This document shows positions 1 through 8,663 of a stretch of DNA of 64,000 nucleotides, one piece after another (the stretch's first letter is position 1; each line of letters begins with the position of its first letter). Under the pieces are notes generated by a model. The model did no database searches and was not told where the DNA came from. It saw only the letters and a program-made list of their open reading frames with translations. Where the stretch lies: NCBI GenBank assembly GCA_937883785.1, contig CALGDE010000039.1, positions 1 to 64,000 of the forward strand. Reading direction: 5' to 3'. This stretch comes from an uncultured cyanobacterium. Lineage in GTDB: Bacteria > Cyanobacteriota > Cyanobacteriia > CACIAM-69d. Both the position numbers and the translations under genes were made by a program.

Positions 1-254
1 GCCATTGCTCAAAGTCTTAGACTGTTGTCCTAAGTCACTCCGTCGCCGCTATAGATGGGCAGGCGATAGGACATGGGCGGTGAGGAGTCGATGACATATG
101 TGGGCTTGCATCGGGGAAAGGGCGATCGCCGTCCTAACCCAATGAAAGAGTGTGGCAAAATGATTGGGATTTTTGGGCGCTGAAAAATTCCACCGTTCCA
201 GAAATTTTTTACGCCGATCACTTTTAATACCCAGCGTTAGGGTTCGCAAAATCT

Positions 255-3200
255 ATGCCCCGCCGTAACGATATCCAAAAGATTCTCCTGCTTGGCTCCG
301 GTCCCATCATCATCGGACAAGCTTGTGAGTTTGATTATTCCGGTACCCAGGCGTGTAAGGCGTTGCGGGCTGAAGGGTACGAAGTGGTGTTGGTAAACTC
401 CAACCCGGCGACAATTATGACGGACCCGGATACGGCGGATCGCACCTATATTGAGCCCCTAACGCCCGAAACCGTCGAAAAGATTATTGAAAAGGAGCGT
501 CCTGATGCCCTGTTGCCCACCATGGGGGGACAAACGGCGCTAAATATTGCCGTGGCCCTGGCGAAAAATGGGGCGTTGGCAAAGTATGGGGTAGAGCTGA
601 TTGGGGCGAAGTTGCCGGCGATCGAGATGGCGGAGGATCGTAAGCTCTTTAAAGAGGCCATGGAGCGCATTGGCGTGGGCGTGTGCCCTTCAGGATTGGC
701 AAATTCGCTGGAGGAGGCGCGGGAAATTGCCAAGGAAATCGGCACTTATCCGCTGATTATTCGCCCAGCATTTACCATGGGCGGCACCGGCGGCGGCATT
801 GCCTACAACCAAAAGGAATTTGAAGAAATTTCCATGTCGGGTATTGACGCCAGCCCGGTGGACCAAATTTTGATCGAGAAGTCCCTGTTGGGGTGGAAAG
901 AATATGAGTTGGAGGTGATGCGGGATCTCGCCGACAATGTGGTGATTATTTGCTCTATTGAAAACTTCGATCCCATGGGGGTTCACACCGGCGACTCCAT
1001 TACCGTTGCCCCTGCCCAGACCTTGACGGACAAGGAATACCAGCGGCTGAGGGATGCGTCCATCAAAATTATTCGCGAAATCGGCGTAGAAACGGGGGGA
1101 TCTAATATTCAGTTCTCGGTGAATCCCGACACCGGCGACATGATTGTGATTGAGATGAATCCGCGCGTGTCCCGCAGCTCGGCTTTGGCGTCGAAGGCCA
1201 CCGGATTCCCCATTGCTAAGTTTGCGGCGAAGCTGGCGGTGGGCTATACCCTGGACGAAATTTCCAACGATATTACCCAAAAAACACCGGCGTCCTTTGA
1301 GCCCACCATTGATTACGTGGTGACGAAAATTCCTCGGTTTGCCTTTGAAAAGTTTCCCAATAGCTCCAGCACCTTGACGACCCAAATGAAGTCGGTGGGT
1401 GAAGCGATGGCGATCGGGCGTACGTTCCAGGAGTCGTTCCAAAAGGCGCTGCGATCGCTCGAAACCGGCAGAGCGGGCTGGGGCTGCGACAAATCCGAAA
1501 CCTTGCCTAGCCTGAGCCAAATCCGCGCCGGCTTACGTACCCCCAGCCCAGATCGCGTCTTTACCCTGCGCCACGCGTTGAAAATGGGCATGGCGGTGGA
1601 AGAAATTTATGAGCTGACGGCGATCGACCCGTGGTTCCTGCACCAGCTATCGGCGCTGGTGGAAACGGAGAATTTCCTGAAGGTGACGCCGCTGAATAAG
1701 CTGGATGCGACCAAGATGATGGCGGTGAAGCAACAGGGGTTTAGCGATCGCCAAATCGCCTACGCCACCAAAACCGACGAGGACGAGGTACGGGCCTACC
1801 GCAAATCCCTAGACGTGATTCCTGTTTATAAAACCGTGGACACTTGCGCCGCCGAATTTGAAGCCTATACGCCCTACTACTATTCCGCCTACGAAACGGG
1901 AGCCATGCGGGTCACCGGCGACGGGGTGGAAATGGTGCCGCCGGAGTCGGAGCGGCTGCCGTCCGATAAGCCTAAGGTGATGATTTTGGGGGGCGGTCCT
2001 AATCGCATTGGACAGGGCATTGAGTTTGACTATTGCTGCTGTCACGCGTCCTTTGCCATGCAGGACAACGGCTACGAAACCATTATGGTGAACTCCAACC
2101 CGGAAACCGTTTCCACCGATTACGACACCAGCGATCGCCTATACTTCGAGCCGCTCACCAAGGAAGACGTGCTCAATATCATCGAAGCGGAGCAGCCCCG
2201 GGGAGTGGTGGTGCAGTTTGGGGGACAGACGCCGCTGAAGCTGGCAGTACCTTTACAAGAGGCGCTGGCTGCCAATGAGAACCTGCCCACGGAAATTTGG
2301 GGCACCAGTCCCGACTCCATCGATGCGGCGGAAGATCGGGAGCGGTTTGAGAAAATCCTGCGGGAGTTGGATATTAAGCAGCCCCCCAACGGCATTGCCC
2401 GCAGCAACAGTGAAGCGGTGAAAATTGCCCAGAAAATTAGCTATCCGGTGGTGGTGCGCCCCAGCTATGTGTTAGGCGGTCGAGCCATGGAAATTGTGTA
2501 TTCCGACTCGGAGCTGGATCGGTATATGACCTACGCGGTACAGGTGGAGCCGGACCATCCTATTTTGATTGATAAGTATTTGGTCAATGCCGTCGAGGTG
2601 GATGTGGATGCGATCGCCGACAAAGATGGCAACGTCACCATCGGCGGCATCATGGAGCACATTGAACAGGCGGGAATCCACTCCGGCGACTCAGCGTGTT
2701 CCTTGCCTCCCTTCTCCCTAACGGAATCTGCCCTAACCACCATTCGCCAGTGGACGATCGCCCTAGCAAAAGCGCTGAACGTCGTCGGCTTAATGAACAT
2801 TCAGTTTGCCGTAGTCACCGACCCCGACACCCAAACGCCCCAAGTTTATATTTTGGAAGCCAATCCCCGCGCCTCCCGCACCGTACCTTTCGTGTCTAAG
2901 GCGATCGGGGTGCCCCTGGCGAAAATGGCGGTGCGGGTGATGTCCGGTCAGGGTTTGCCGGAGCTGGACTATATGGAGGAAAGAATTCCCGACCATATTG
3001 CCCTGAAAGAAGCGGTGCTGCCCTTCAACAAATTTGCTGGCACTGACACCTTGCTGGGGCCCGAAATGCGATCCACCGGCGAGGTTATGGGCATTGACTC
3101 TAACTTTGGCACTGCCTTCGCCAAGGCAGAGCTGGGAGCCGGTCAGGAGCTACCCCTAGAAGGCACCGTATTTGTGTCCATGAACGATCGCGACAAAGCA

Positions 3201-3554
3201 GCCGTCATTCCCGTAGTCAAAGAATTTCTAGATTTAGGGTTCCGGGTCATTGCTACGGCGGGCACCTGGCGATCGCTCCATCAAGCGGGACTCGACCAGG
3301 TGGAAACAGTACTCAAAGTGCACGAGGGACGTCCCCATATTGTGGACGCGATCGTAAACGATCAAGTACAGCTCATTATCAACACCCCCGTGGGCGAAGT
3401 GGCCCAGTATGACGACCAACAAATTCGTCGTACCGCCCTTGACTACAAAGTGCCCACGGTGACTACCATTGCCGGCGCTAAGGCAACGGTGGCTGCCATT
3501 CGGGCCCTACGTTCAGAAGACTTTACCGTTAAGGCAATCCAAGATTTTATCTAA
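255..3554 (+). CDS. carB: Carbamoyl-phosphate synthase large subunit
   Basis: Complete 1099-residue CarB. With CarA (not in this window) it makes carbamoyl phosphate from bicarbonate, glutamine-derived ammonia and two ATP, feeding arginine and pyrimidine synthesis in the cytoplasm. The internal duplication is visible: the first ATP-grasp half opens with GSGPIIIGQ near residue 14 and the second with GGGPNRIGQ near residue 577. A methylglyoxal-synthase-like regulatory domain starts near residue 970 (VFVSMNDRD). Length matches the family. The ATG at 255 gives the expected [12 protein letters not shown] start, without a strong Shine-Dalgarno. It stands alone, followed by a long non-coding stretch. 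Several long antisense frames lie inside it but look like shadows. Confidence 0.98.
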   Translation: MPRRNDIQKILLLGSGPIIIGQACEFDYSGTQACKALRAEGYEVVLVNSNPATIMTDPDTADRTYIEPLTPETVEKIIEKERPDALLPTMGGQTALNIAVALAKNGALAKYGVELIGAKLPAIEMAEDRKLFKEAMERIGVGVCPSGLANSLEEAREIAKEIGTYPLIIRPAFTMGGTGGGIAYNQKEFEEISMSGIDASPVDQILIEKSLLGWKEYELEVMRDLADNVVIICSIENFDPMGVHTGDSITVAPAQTLTDKEYQRLRDASIKIIREIGVETGGSNIQFSVNPDTGDMIVIEMNPRVSRSSALASKATGFPIAKFAAKLAVGYTLDEISNDITQKTPASFEPTIDYVVTKIPRFAFEKFPNSSSTLTTQMKSVGEAMAIGRTFQESFQKALRSLETGRAGWGCDKSETLPSLSQIRAGLRTPSPDRVFTLRHALKMGMAVEEIYELTAIDPWFLHQLSALVETENFLKVTPLNKLDATKMMAVKQQGFSDRQIAYATKTDEDEVRAYRKSLDVIPVYKTVDTCAAEFEAYTPYYYSAYETGAMRVTGDGVEMVPPESERLPSDKPKVMILGGGPNRIGQGIEFDYCCCHASFAMQDNGYETIMVNSNPETVSTDYDTSDRLYFEPLTKEDVLNIIEAEQPRGVVVQFGGQTPLKLAVPLQEALAANENLPTEIWGTSPDSIDAAEDRERFEKILRELDIKQPPNGIARSNSEAVKIAQKISYPVVVRPSYVLGGRAMEIVYSDSELDRYMTYAVQVEPDHPILIDKYLVNAVEVDVDAIADKDGNVTIGGIMEHIEQAGIHSGDSACSLPPFSLTESALTTIRQWTIALAKALNVVGLMNIQFAVVTDPDTQTPQVYILEANPRASRTVPFVSKAIGVPLAKMAVRVMSGQGLPELDYMEERIPDHIALKEAVLPFNKFAGTDTLLGPEMRSTGEVMGIDSNFGTAFAKAELGAGQELPLEGTVFVSMNDRDKAAVIPVVKEFLDLGFRVIATAGTWRSLHQAGLDQVETVLKVHEGRPHIVDAIVNDQVQLIINTPVGEVAQYDDQQIRRTALDYKVPTVTTIAGAKATVAAIRALRSEDFTVKAIQDFI

Positions 3555-3567
3555 AGCGCGTCATTGA

Positions 3568-3612
3568 CTATGACCAGTTCGTTTATGACCAGTTCGTCAA
3601 TGAACAGAACAG
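3568..3612. repeat. 15-bp tandem repeat (about 3 units)
   Basis: Two almost identical 15-bp units (TATGACCAGTTCGT core) at 3568-3582 and 3583-3597 are followed by a diverged third at 3598-3612. They lie just downstream of the carB stop codon. Four other 15-bp-period arrays are present in this window. Function unknown; probably slippage. Confidence 0.7.
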
Positions 3613-3688
3613 TCGGCGATCGCCCAGCGTAGTTGTTCGCCAAGCGTTGGCAAAGGTGCGGCTTTAGCTTTTGTCCAGCAGCCAAGAA

Positions 3689-3765
3689 TATCCTAACTGG
3701 TCATAACTGCCAAAAGCTTTACGCCGCGGGGAGTCTACGCCCTTCCAACACAACACAACACGAAG
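3689..3765 (-). mobile_element. Partial copy of MITE-like element (copy D)
   Basis: The segment AACTGCCAAAAGCTTTACG...GGGGAGTCTACGCCCTTCCA resembles the central part of the reverse complement of copies A (4293-4422) and B (15838-15965), and the plus strand of copy C (44327-44435). The shared core is GCCAGAAGCTYTAC followed by GGGGAGTMYAC. I cannot see convincing terminal inverted repeats here, so this is a decayed or partial copy. Confidence 0.5.
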
Positions 3766-3767
3766 AA

Positions 3768-3804
3768 CTAAGCCTCTCAAAGCTATTGGTTTTGAGGGGC
3801 TTAG
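3768..3804. terminator. Strong stem-loop, 14-bp stem
   Basis: CTAAGCCTCTCAAA (3768-3781) pairs with TTTGAGGGGCTTAG (3791-3804) over 14 positions with one G-T pair and a 9-nt loop. There is no T-run directly after it, so it may be a processing signal, part of a small RNA or the transcription end of carB rather than a classical intrinsic terminator. Confidence 0.5.
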
Positions 3805-4013
3805 CCTTGAATAACTGCCCTGAGAAGTTTGGATTCTACAGGTCATATTTCGAGTGACTTTTAAGCTTTTTCGGAAAAACCGTGTAATCATATACCGTTT
3901 TTTTAATCGTTGACGAAAAATATACGCGATCGCGAATTTGCGAATGTAAATATCGAAATGTGGAATTAAGCAGCAGCTTTGAGTTGTCGCAACTACCCAC
4001 CTCTTCACTCCCA

Positions 4014-4052
4014 GCTTTTAAAGATTAAAAGCAATAACTCAACGCAGTTGAG
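4014..4052 (+). promoter_or_regulatory. Two small hairpins upstream of small gene A
   Basis: GCTTTTA/TAAAAGC (4014-4020 with 4026-4032) and CTCAAC/GTTGAG (4038-4043 with 4047-4052) form adjacent perfect stems 40-80 bp before the start of the small gene at 4092. The segment AGCAATAACTCAAC recurs with one change (AGCAATTACTCAAC) at a similar place before the paralogous gene at 5110. That suggests a shared leader or promoter element (inference). Confidence 0.4.
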
Positions 4053-4091
4053 ACTGCTTCAAAACAACACCGTCATTTTAGGATTCGAGAT

Positions 4092-4295
4092 ATGCCCCGC
4101 AAGTTTGAGCTTCCTTCTGTTGATGCCGACGTAGCCAGCACTTTCTCCGAAGTCTGGGACTCAGGAAAGGTTACCAATCGCAACCGCCAGGAAATCAAGT
4201 CTGCACTGCTATGCGGCGGTTTAACCCACGATGACCATATGGCCATTGATCGTATGGTGCATGCCGTAAAGCGCGGCTGGCTTAGCCTCGACTAG
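4092..4295 (+). CDS. Small conserved protein, paralogue A (67 aa)
   Basis: I do not recognise a named family. This 67-residue acidic-basic protein shares 31 of 49 aligned C-terminal residues with the product at 5110-5313 and clearly resembles that at 5764-5982. The shared core runs from VTN..R..I.SALL.G.LT..D to a very conserved AIDRMVHAV.RGWL ending in LD or ID. It has no signal peptide, membrane segment or cysteine motif. The helical repeat-like pattern suggests a small DNA- or protein-binding adaptor (inference only). An AGGA at 4080-4083 lies 8 bp before the ATG. The TAG stop codon at 4293-4295 is also the first three bases of MITE-like copy A. Confidence 0.75.
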   Translation: MPRKFELPSVDADVASTFSEVWDSGKVTNRNRQEIKSALLCGGLTHDDHMAIDRMVHAVKRGWLSLD

Positions 4296-4422
4296 GGGAT
4301 GTGCTTAGTTAAATGCCAAATCCAATGGCGGCGAGGGTCACGGCCCTATGTTTTCAGCTCAAAAGAACGTGTACTCCCCACGACGTAAAGCTTCTGGCGT
4401 TTAACTGAGCACACGCCATAGG
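4293..4422 (+). mobile_element. MITE-like element, copy A
   Basis: About 130 bp bounded by imperfect terminal inverted repeats: TGTGCTTAGTTAAATGCCA (4300-4318) against TGGCGTTTAACTGAGCACA (4395-4413), 17 of 19 complementary, the two exceptions being G-T. It aligns over its full length with copy B at 15838-15965 and in inverted orientation with copy C at 44327-44435. It has no coding capacity. It begins on the stop codon of small gene A, so it could act as that gene's transcription end. Confidence 0.7.
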
Positions 4423-4431
4423 TCAAATACA

Positions 4432-4473
4432 GCATTCCAGTAATTCCTCTCACCTCACCGGAATCTGGAATGC
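4432..4473. other. Long nested hairpin
   Basis: GCATTCCAG (4432-4440) pairs perfectly with CTGGAATGC (4465-4473), and ATTCC (4443-4447) with GGAAT (4460-4464), giving a 14-bp stem with one bulge and a 12-nt loop. There is no T-run. It lies immediately after MITE copy A within the 814-bp spacer 4296-5109. The rest of that spacer holds only a weaker stem (ATGGGGC 4532-4538 with GCCCCAT 4552-4558) and no credible gene. Confidence 0.5.
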
Positions 4474-4982
4474 GGTTCGGGCATTGGGTCGAGAAAATTC
4501 CGTCAAAACATTCACTGAAATTTTCTGAGCTATGGGGCGATCGCTAAATTTGCCCCATGGCTTTTAGCTTCCTAGAACGTGTTGCCAACGATAAAAGCTT
4601 TGCTTAGTTGAATTTCAAACTTTCAGAGCTCAGCAAAATCCCAAGCATCCTCACCTCAAAGCTCTCTCACCAGGGGTAAAGTGCGTTTGGGGCTTGCGGC
4701 TCCATGTTACCTTTGCTTTTCTTCACTTCACAGCAATGGGAATTTCAGCCCCTAGTTTTCGCAGCGGATCACATCACTAGCTGTGGTTGCTTGTGGATCG
4801 TGCCTCAAAGCGTTCCGCCAACAAATTGAACCTTACCACCTTATTCACTTTTCCCACCCACTCCTCAGACAAAGATGACCCCAGCTTTCTACATCTATAC
4901 CGAAAGATATAAGCACTATAGAGTCGTATTTGAGACAATTGCAAAGAGTGATTAGAGAAGTCTTTTAAGCATCTTAGAACCA

Positions 4983-5043
4983 GCTATTAAATCTAGCTGT
5001 TGAATCGTTAACGGTTACCAAGGTTCAACTAGATTTAATTAGC
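4983..5043 (+). promoter_or_regulatory. Large imperfect hairpin before small gene B
   Basis: The arm GCTATTAAATCTAGCTGTTG (4983-5002, plus AA) is the imperfect reverse complement of TTCAACTAGATTTAATTAGC (5024-5043), with a 19-nt centre. It sits about 65-125 bp upstream of the gene at 5110. It could be a 5' leader structure, an operator or a terminator for unknown upstream transcription. Confidence 0.5.
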
Positions 5044-5109
5044 AATTACTCAACAGCTAACGCACTTAGCAGCTGAAGTCGTCTCTAGTATTCCAGGAGT
5101 TTTAAACAT

Positions 5110-5313
5110 ATGGCCATGCTGTTTGATCTGGTCTCTAATAATATTGATCTATCTGACATTTACTCAGAAGTTTGGGCATCTAGAAGAGTAACAAATGATA
5201 GTCGTGAAGTAATTAGATCTGCTTTATTAAGCGGTGACTTAACTAGTGAGGACTGTAAGGCAATTGATCGTATGGTTCATGCGATTAGACGGGGCTGGCT
5301 TGATATTGACTAG
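5110..5313 (+). CDS. Small conserved protein, paralogue B (67 aa)
   Basis: Second member of the small family described at 4092, of the same length. It keeps the core SALLSGDLT..D...AIDRMVHAIRRGWL and ends DID. A good ribosome-binding site, AGGAG at 5095-5099, lies 10 bp before the ATG. Codon use is clearly more AT-rich than in paralogue A (many AAT, AGA, TTA, ATT codons) although the proteins are close. The duplication is therefore either old or the copies came from different sources. The gene is not in an operon: about 800 bp of non-coding DNA precedes it and 450 bp follows. Function unknown. Confidence 0.8.
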   Translation: MAMLFDLVSNNIDLSDIYSEVWASRRVTNDSREVIRSALLSGDLTSEDCKAIDRMVHAIRRGWLDID

Positions 5314-5763
5314 AGTCAATGGACCTCCTGCATGAATCCTCGCCCTTACCCTAAATCCCCTCCCTGGGGAGAGAAACTTCAGACAAGTCCGTTTTTCCTT
5401 ATTCCTGCTCCCCTTCTCTTTAGTGAGAAGCATGTCCTGGGCATAGTTGCAGGGGGGCTGGAGGACGAGGGCTGCCAATACTTCTTAAGGGTCTAATGAC
5501 CCAGCTCAATTAAACTGATTAGGCTTGGATTCTTTACGGTCCCCCAAAGCACATATATTTAGTTTTTGGTTGTGACAGGCATTACACAACGAATTGTATT
5601 GTCACCCTTCTATGTGTGATGTTCGGCTTGGGGTAATGCTTTTTGCTTTTTCAAGCTTCTGCTTATCTCATTGTGCCTTCTCAGCGGTTTTCACACTGAT
5701 TGAAAAGCCGCGGAAGCAAGTTAGAGACTCAAAAAACACTTCGCACCAATTGGAATATGGACC
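5314..5763. other. Intergenic stretch between paralogues B and C
   Basis: No credible gene. There is a C-rich tract around 5340-5370 (CCTAAATCCCCTCCC) of a kind common in dispersed cyanobacterial repeats. A perfect 6-bp hairpin CTTCTC/GAGAAG lies at 5413-5430. A 70-codon frame at 5594-5806 overlaps the start of paralogue C in another frame and has no supporting feature. Confidence 0.5.
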
Positions 5764-5982
5764 ATGTATGAGCCGTTTGAAAAGCACCACCTCAACACTG
5801 ACGTAATCAATACTGGCGTAATCAATGTTTTCTTAGAAGCTCAGGAGCTTGGAAAGCTTTCCTTTCAAAATCGCCAAAAAATTCAGTCAGAGTTACTATA
5901 CGGCAGCTTGACTGAGCAAGATTACATAGCCATTAATCGAATAGTGCATGCTGTCAGACACGGCTGGCTGGAATTAGATTAG
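5764..5982 (+). CDS. Small conserved protein, paralogue C (72 aa)
   Basis: Third and most diverged member of the family at 4092 and 5110. The C-terminal half matches: I.SELLYG.LTE.D..AINRIVHAVRHGWLELD. The N-terminus is longer because of a 15-bp direct duplication (5794-5808 and 5809-5823) encoding NTDVI then NTGVI. That places gene C among the five loci with 15-bp tandem repeats. GGA at 5752-5754 gives only a weak ribosome-binding site. The stop codon TAG at 5980-5982 lies inside TTAGGGCGTGTCATC (5979-5993), which resembles the end of MITE copy C. Function unknown. Confidence 0.7.
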   Translation: MYEPFEKHHLNTDVINTGVINVFLEAQELGKLSFQNRQKIQSELLYGSLTEQDYIAINRIVHAVRHGWLELD

Positions 5983-5993
5983 GGCGTGTCATC
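5979..5993 (+). mobile_element. Solo MITE-end-like sequence
   Basis: TTAGGGCGTGTCATC differs at one position from the left end of copy C (TTAGAGCGTGTCATC at 44327). No matching right end is visible before the kinase gene that ends at 6235, so this may be a solo end, the relic of a larger insertion sequence, or chance. The following 240 bp (5994-6234) hold no recognisable gene. Confidence 0.35.
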
Positions 5994-6234
5994 TTTGAAT
6001 CGCGCAATTAAGCTAAATTCCCGCTATTGGCTTTGCCTGGTTTTCGCAAACGATGGCCCTCAGCGATCGCTGACTATTCCAACAATTCAAGGGCCAACCA
6101 TAAATGGTGGCAGCCCCGAGTCTTTTTACGCAGGACGATGCTTTGGTTTATTCAATAGCTGATCAACACAACAGGTGAGGCGTCCTTCTCGCGCATTCTT
6201 CACTTTTTAACCAGTCTTCCAATCAAACAGCACT

Positions 6235-8355
6235 TCAAGTTGACTGGACAATCTTGCGGTATTTTGCACGGATAGCTTCCCGAGATAAAGATACGGTGCT
6301 ATCGCTGACAGGCGCAGAATCTGAAGTGATCGCCGGAATAATTTCATCGGCGATCGGCACCAGCAAATGAAACTCGCTACCACACTCTCGACCTTCAGAT
6401 TCCGCCCAAACTCGACCGCCCAGCCCCTTCATAATCTGTCGGCAAATGGCAAGCCCTAAACCGGTACCACCTACGGTGCGTCGCAACGATCCTTCCGCCT
6501 GGTAAAACCGGTCAAACACCGCCTCTAGCTGATTTTCTTCAATACCGCGTCCCGTATCGGCGATCGTGATTTGCAGGTTATTGTCATCAACCTCGTAAGC
6601 CGTAACCACAATTTTGCCGTCATTGGGCGTAAATTTACAGGCATTATCTAATAGTTTAGATAGCACTTCCACCAGCCACTCTCCGTCAGATTCAATGGGG
6701 CTTAGGTGGGCTGGAATCTTGAGAATAATCGCCGGACGCACCGAAGCATCCAACCGAGTATAAATACCACTCAGGGCTAAATCCACACACTCTTGCACGG
6801 AAAGGGGTTCTAAATTCCACGGCACTCGCCCACTTTCCAGGCGCGATAGGGTCAAAAAGTCTTGCACCAGATACCGCATTCGATCCGCGTCATCTAGCGC
6901 CGTTTCTAACATTATCTGGCGCAATTCCTGGGCCATATCCGGCTCGCTTGCCAAGCTTTCTAAACACACCCGAATCGTGGACAAAGGCGTTCGCAACTCA
7001 TGTCCTGTAATCGCAATTAAGTTGCTTCGGGTTTGATTCAGCACCTCTAGCTGTTCACTGAAATTCTCTAGGTCTGCGTAGGCTTGGGCCTGCAACAACG
7101 CTCCCCCCAACTGAACCGCCACTGCCTCCACTAGGCTGACCTCATCCTGGGACCAGGTATGGGTAAAGCTGCCGCAGTGATGCAGTTCAATAACTCCCAA
7201 AAATTTATCTCGATAGCGCACCGGCACCAGCAGCCAAGAGGTGATATTCCACTGTTGCGCCACCTGTTGCGCCAGATTATCAGCGGGCTCCAAAAGCCGC
7301 TCATCACAGGCAGTATCCGCGATCGCCACAGCGGTCACATCGTCCTGGGCGATCGCCTGAAACAGAGGATTATCCTTCAACATCCATGAATTTCCCGCCA
7401 GAGCCGGCACATTTGCCGCCAGCGCTTCATGGACAATCTCCGTGGTCTCATCGCCTACTTGACAACGGTACACAAGGCAACGGCAAACTCGGAGTGCTTT
7501 GCTCAGTTCCTTGGTGGCGATCACCAACACCTCATCGGGATTTAAGGATTGGCGAATGGTGGACGAAATGGAATTAATCAGCCGTTCCCGCCGTTCCTTA
7601 TTGGCAATATTTTGATACGCCTTTGTCAGCTTGTTCTGCCCCGTTTGCAAATAGGTCATTAGCCGCTGGGCAAAAGGCTCCGGGTCACGGTGGCTAAAGG
7701 GCTTAGCAACGGATTCGGGAATGGCAGTAATTAGGGGGGTGAGGCGCTCCTTCAGATCGGGGCGATAGTGAATAATGCGCTCCAGCAAAATTAGCGCCGA
7801 TTGACAGGTGATCTTGCGATCAAAGGTCCAAATCCCCTCAAAGCGGCGGGTGCGACTTTCAATGGGCGACTCAGTCAAAGCCGACTTCTTACCCGTGGCG
7901 GCAGTTTCACTCGTTTCCCGCCGCTCAGCACAGATTAAACAGGCAGCATAGTTGTCGCCCAAAATCACCAGGTGCCACTCGTTGGCTAGCGCATCATCCG
8001 GCGTAAAAGGGATCGCTTCGTGGTTGCTGGGGCTGGCGATTAAATCTGTTTCTGGCGATGCCAGCACAAAAACGTGGGGCGATTTCCGTCCAATGCGCTC
8101 GTAGCGTTTTGCTTCCTGACGATAAAATCGCTCTTTCTGAAAGCAGGCAACAACAATGGGTTGCTCATCCTCCGCCCCGGAAAGCACCAAATCTTCCATG
8201 GCGTGGGACAGGGCGGTGAGGGAATTTTTGAAATAAATCTGCGATCGCAATCCAGGAAACTCAGCCAACACATCCCCTAAAACGGAATTGGGAAGGGCGG
8301 CTGATGACATACCTTTCCGGGGCGACACATCGATTTGAGCTAGTTCAGAACCCAC
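6235..8355 (-). CDS. DICT-GAF sensor histidine kinase
   Basis: A 706-residue soluble hybrid sensor. Residues about 15-165 form a DICT domain (a sensory domain of two-component and diguanylate cyclase proteins, with the pattern IYFKNSLTALSHAMED...EWHLVILGDNYAACLICAE). A GAF domain lies at about 265-425. HisKA follows, with the phospho-accepting His near residue 452 (GHELRTPLSTIR), then HATPase with N, G1 and G2 boxes (LLDNACKFTP, DTGRGIEE, GGTGLGLAI). It should autophosphorylate and pass phosphate to an unlinked response regulator; none is adjacent. The start is uncertain: GTG at 8355 has GGGAG 12 bp upstream, while ATG at 8310 would begin right at the DICT domain. A second DICT protein lies at 52630. 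Confidence 0.93.
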   Translation of the reverse strand: MGSELAQIDVSPRKGMSSAALPNSVLGDVLAEFPGLRSQIYFKNSLTALSHAMEDLVLSGAEDEQPIVVACFQKERFYRQEAKRYERIGRKSPHVFVLASPETDLIASPSNHEAIPFTPDDALANEWHLVILGDNYAACLICAERRETSETAATGKKSALTESPIESRTRRFEGIWTFDRKITCQSALILLERIIHYRPDLKERLTPLITAIPESVAKPFSHRDPEPFAQRLMTYLQTGQNKLTKAYQNIANKERRERLINSISSTIRQSLNPDEVLVIATKELSKALRVCRCLVYRCQVGDETTEIVHEALAANVPALAGNSWMLKDNPLFQAIAQDDVTAVAIADTACDERLLEPADNLAQQVAQQWNITSWLLVPVRYRDKFLGVIELHHCGSFTHTWSQDEVSLVEAVAVQLGGALLQAQAYADLENFSEQLEVLNQTRSNLIAITGHELRTPLSTIRVCLESLASEPDMAQELRQIMLETALDDADRMRYLVQDFLTLSRLESGRVPWNLEPLSVQECVDLALSGIYTRLDASVRPAIILKIPAHLSPIESDGEWLVEVLSKLLDNACKFTPNDGKIVVTAYEVDDNNLQITIADTGRGIEENQLEAVFDRFYQAEGSLRRTVGGTGLGLAICRQIMKGLGGRVWAESEGRECGSEFHLLVPIADEIIPAITSDSAPVSDSTVSLSREAIRAKYRKIVQST

Positions 8356-8663
8356 GGACGCTTATAACTCCCAACGGTCTTACTTAGGGCTTCCTAGACT
8401 GCCTATTGATAAGCCTTTAGTTCAGCTTTCAACAGCCTTCTAAAAACACGATGGCGTGGACTTTCTTGTACACGTTTTTATGGCTAGAAACGCGCTGAGA
8501 GCCACGCTATATCCCACTTAACTTACCAAGCCTAGCAGGTGTTCGGGGATTGGGGATCAGGCGGAAAGGAGATGTTACAGGGAAGATCCTTCGGCGAGAA
8601 TTTTTGTCACTTTGGGCAAATTTTTATCAACGAATCAGCCAGTAAATGGTCAATCCCACAGCT
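8356..8663. other. Intergenic stretch, kinase promoter side
   Basis: 308 bp between the kinase start and the cobD stop codon, both on the minus strand. It must hold the kinase promoter and the cobD 3' end. I see no clear terminator hairpin with a T-run, no RNA gene and no repeat. Confidence 0.4.

Noticed and set aside
690-1520. 276-codon antisense frame inside carB
   Set aside because: It lies wholly within a certain gene, is rich in Arg, His and Gly as expected of a shadow, and has no recognisable domain.
3633-3857. 74-codon frame downstream of carB
   Set aside because: It runs through the partial MITE and the 14-bp stem-loop, and its composition is not protein-like.
5994-6234. Transposase relic on the minus strand after small gene C
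   Set aside because: A 40-codon open stretch can be read but shows no recognisable transposase motif; only the 15-bp end-like sequence is reported.
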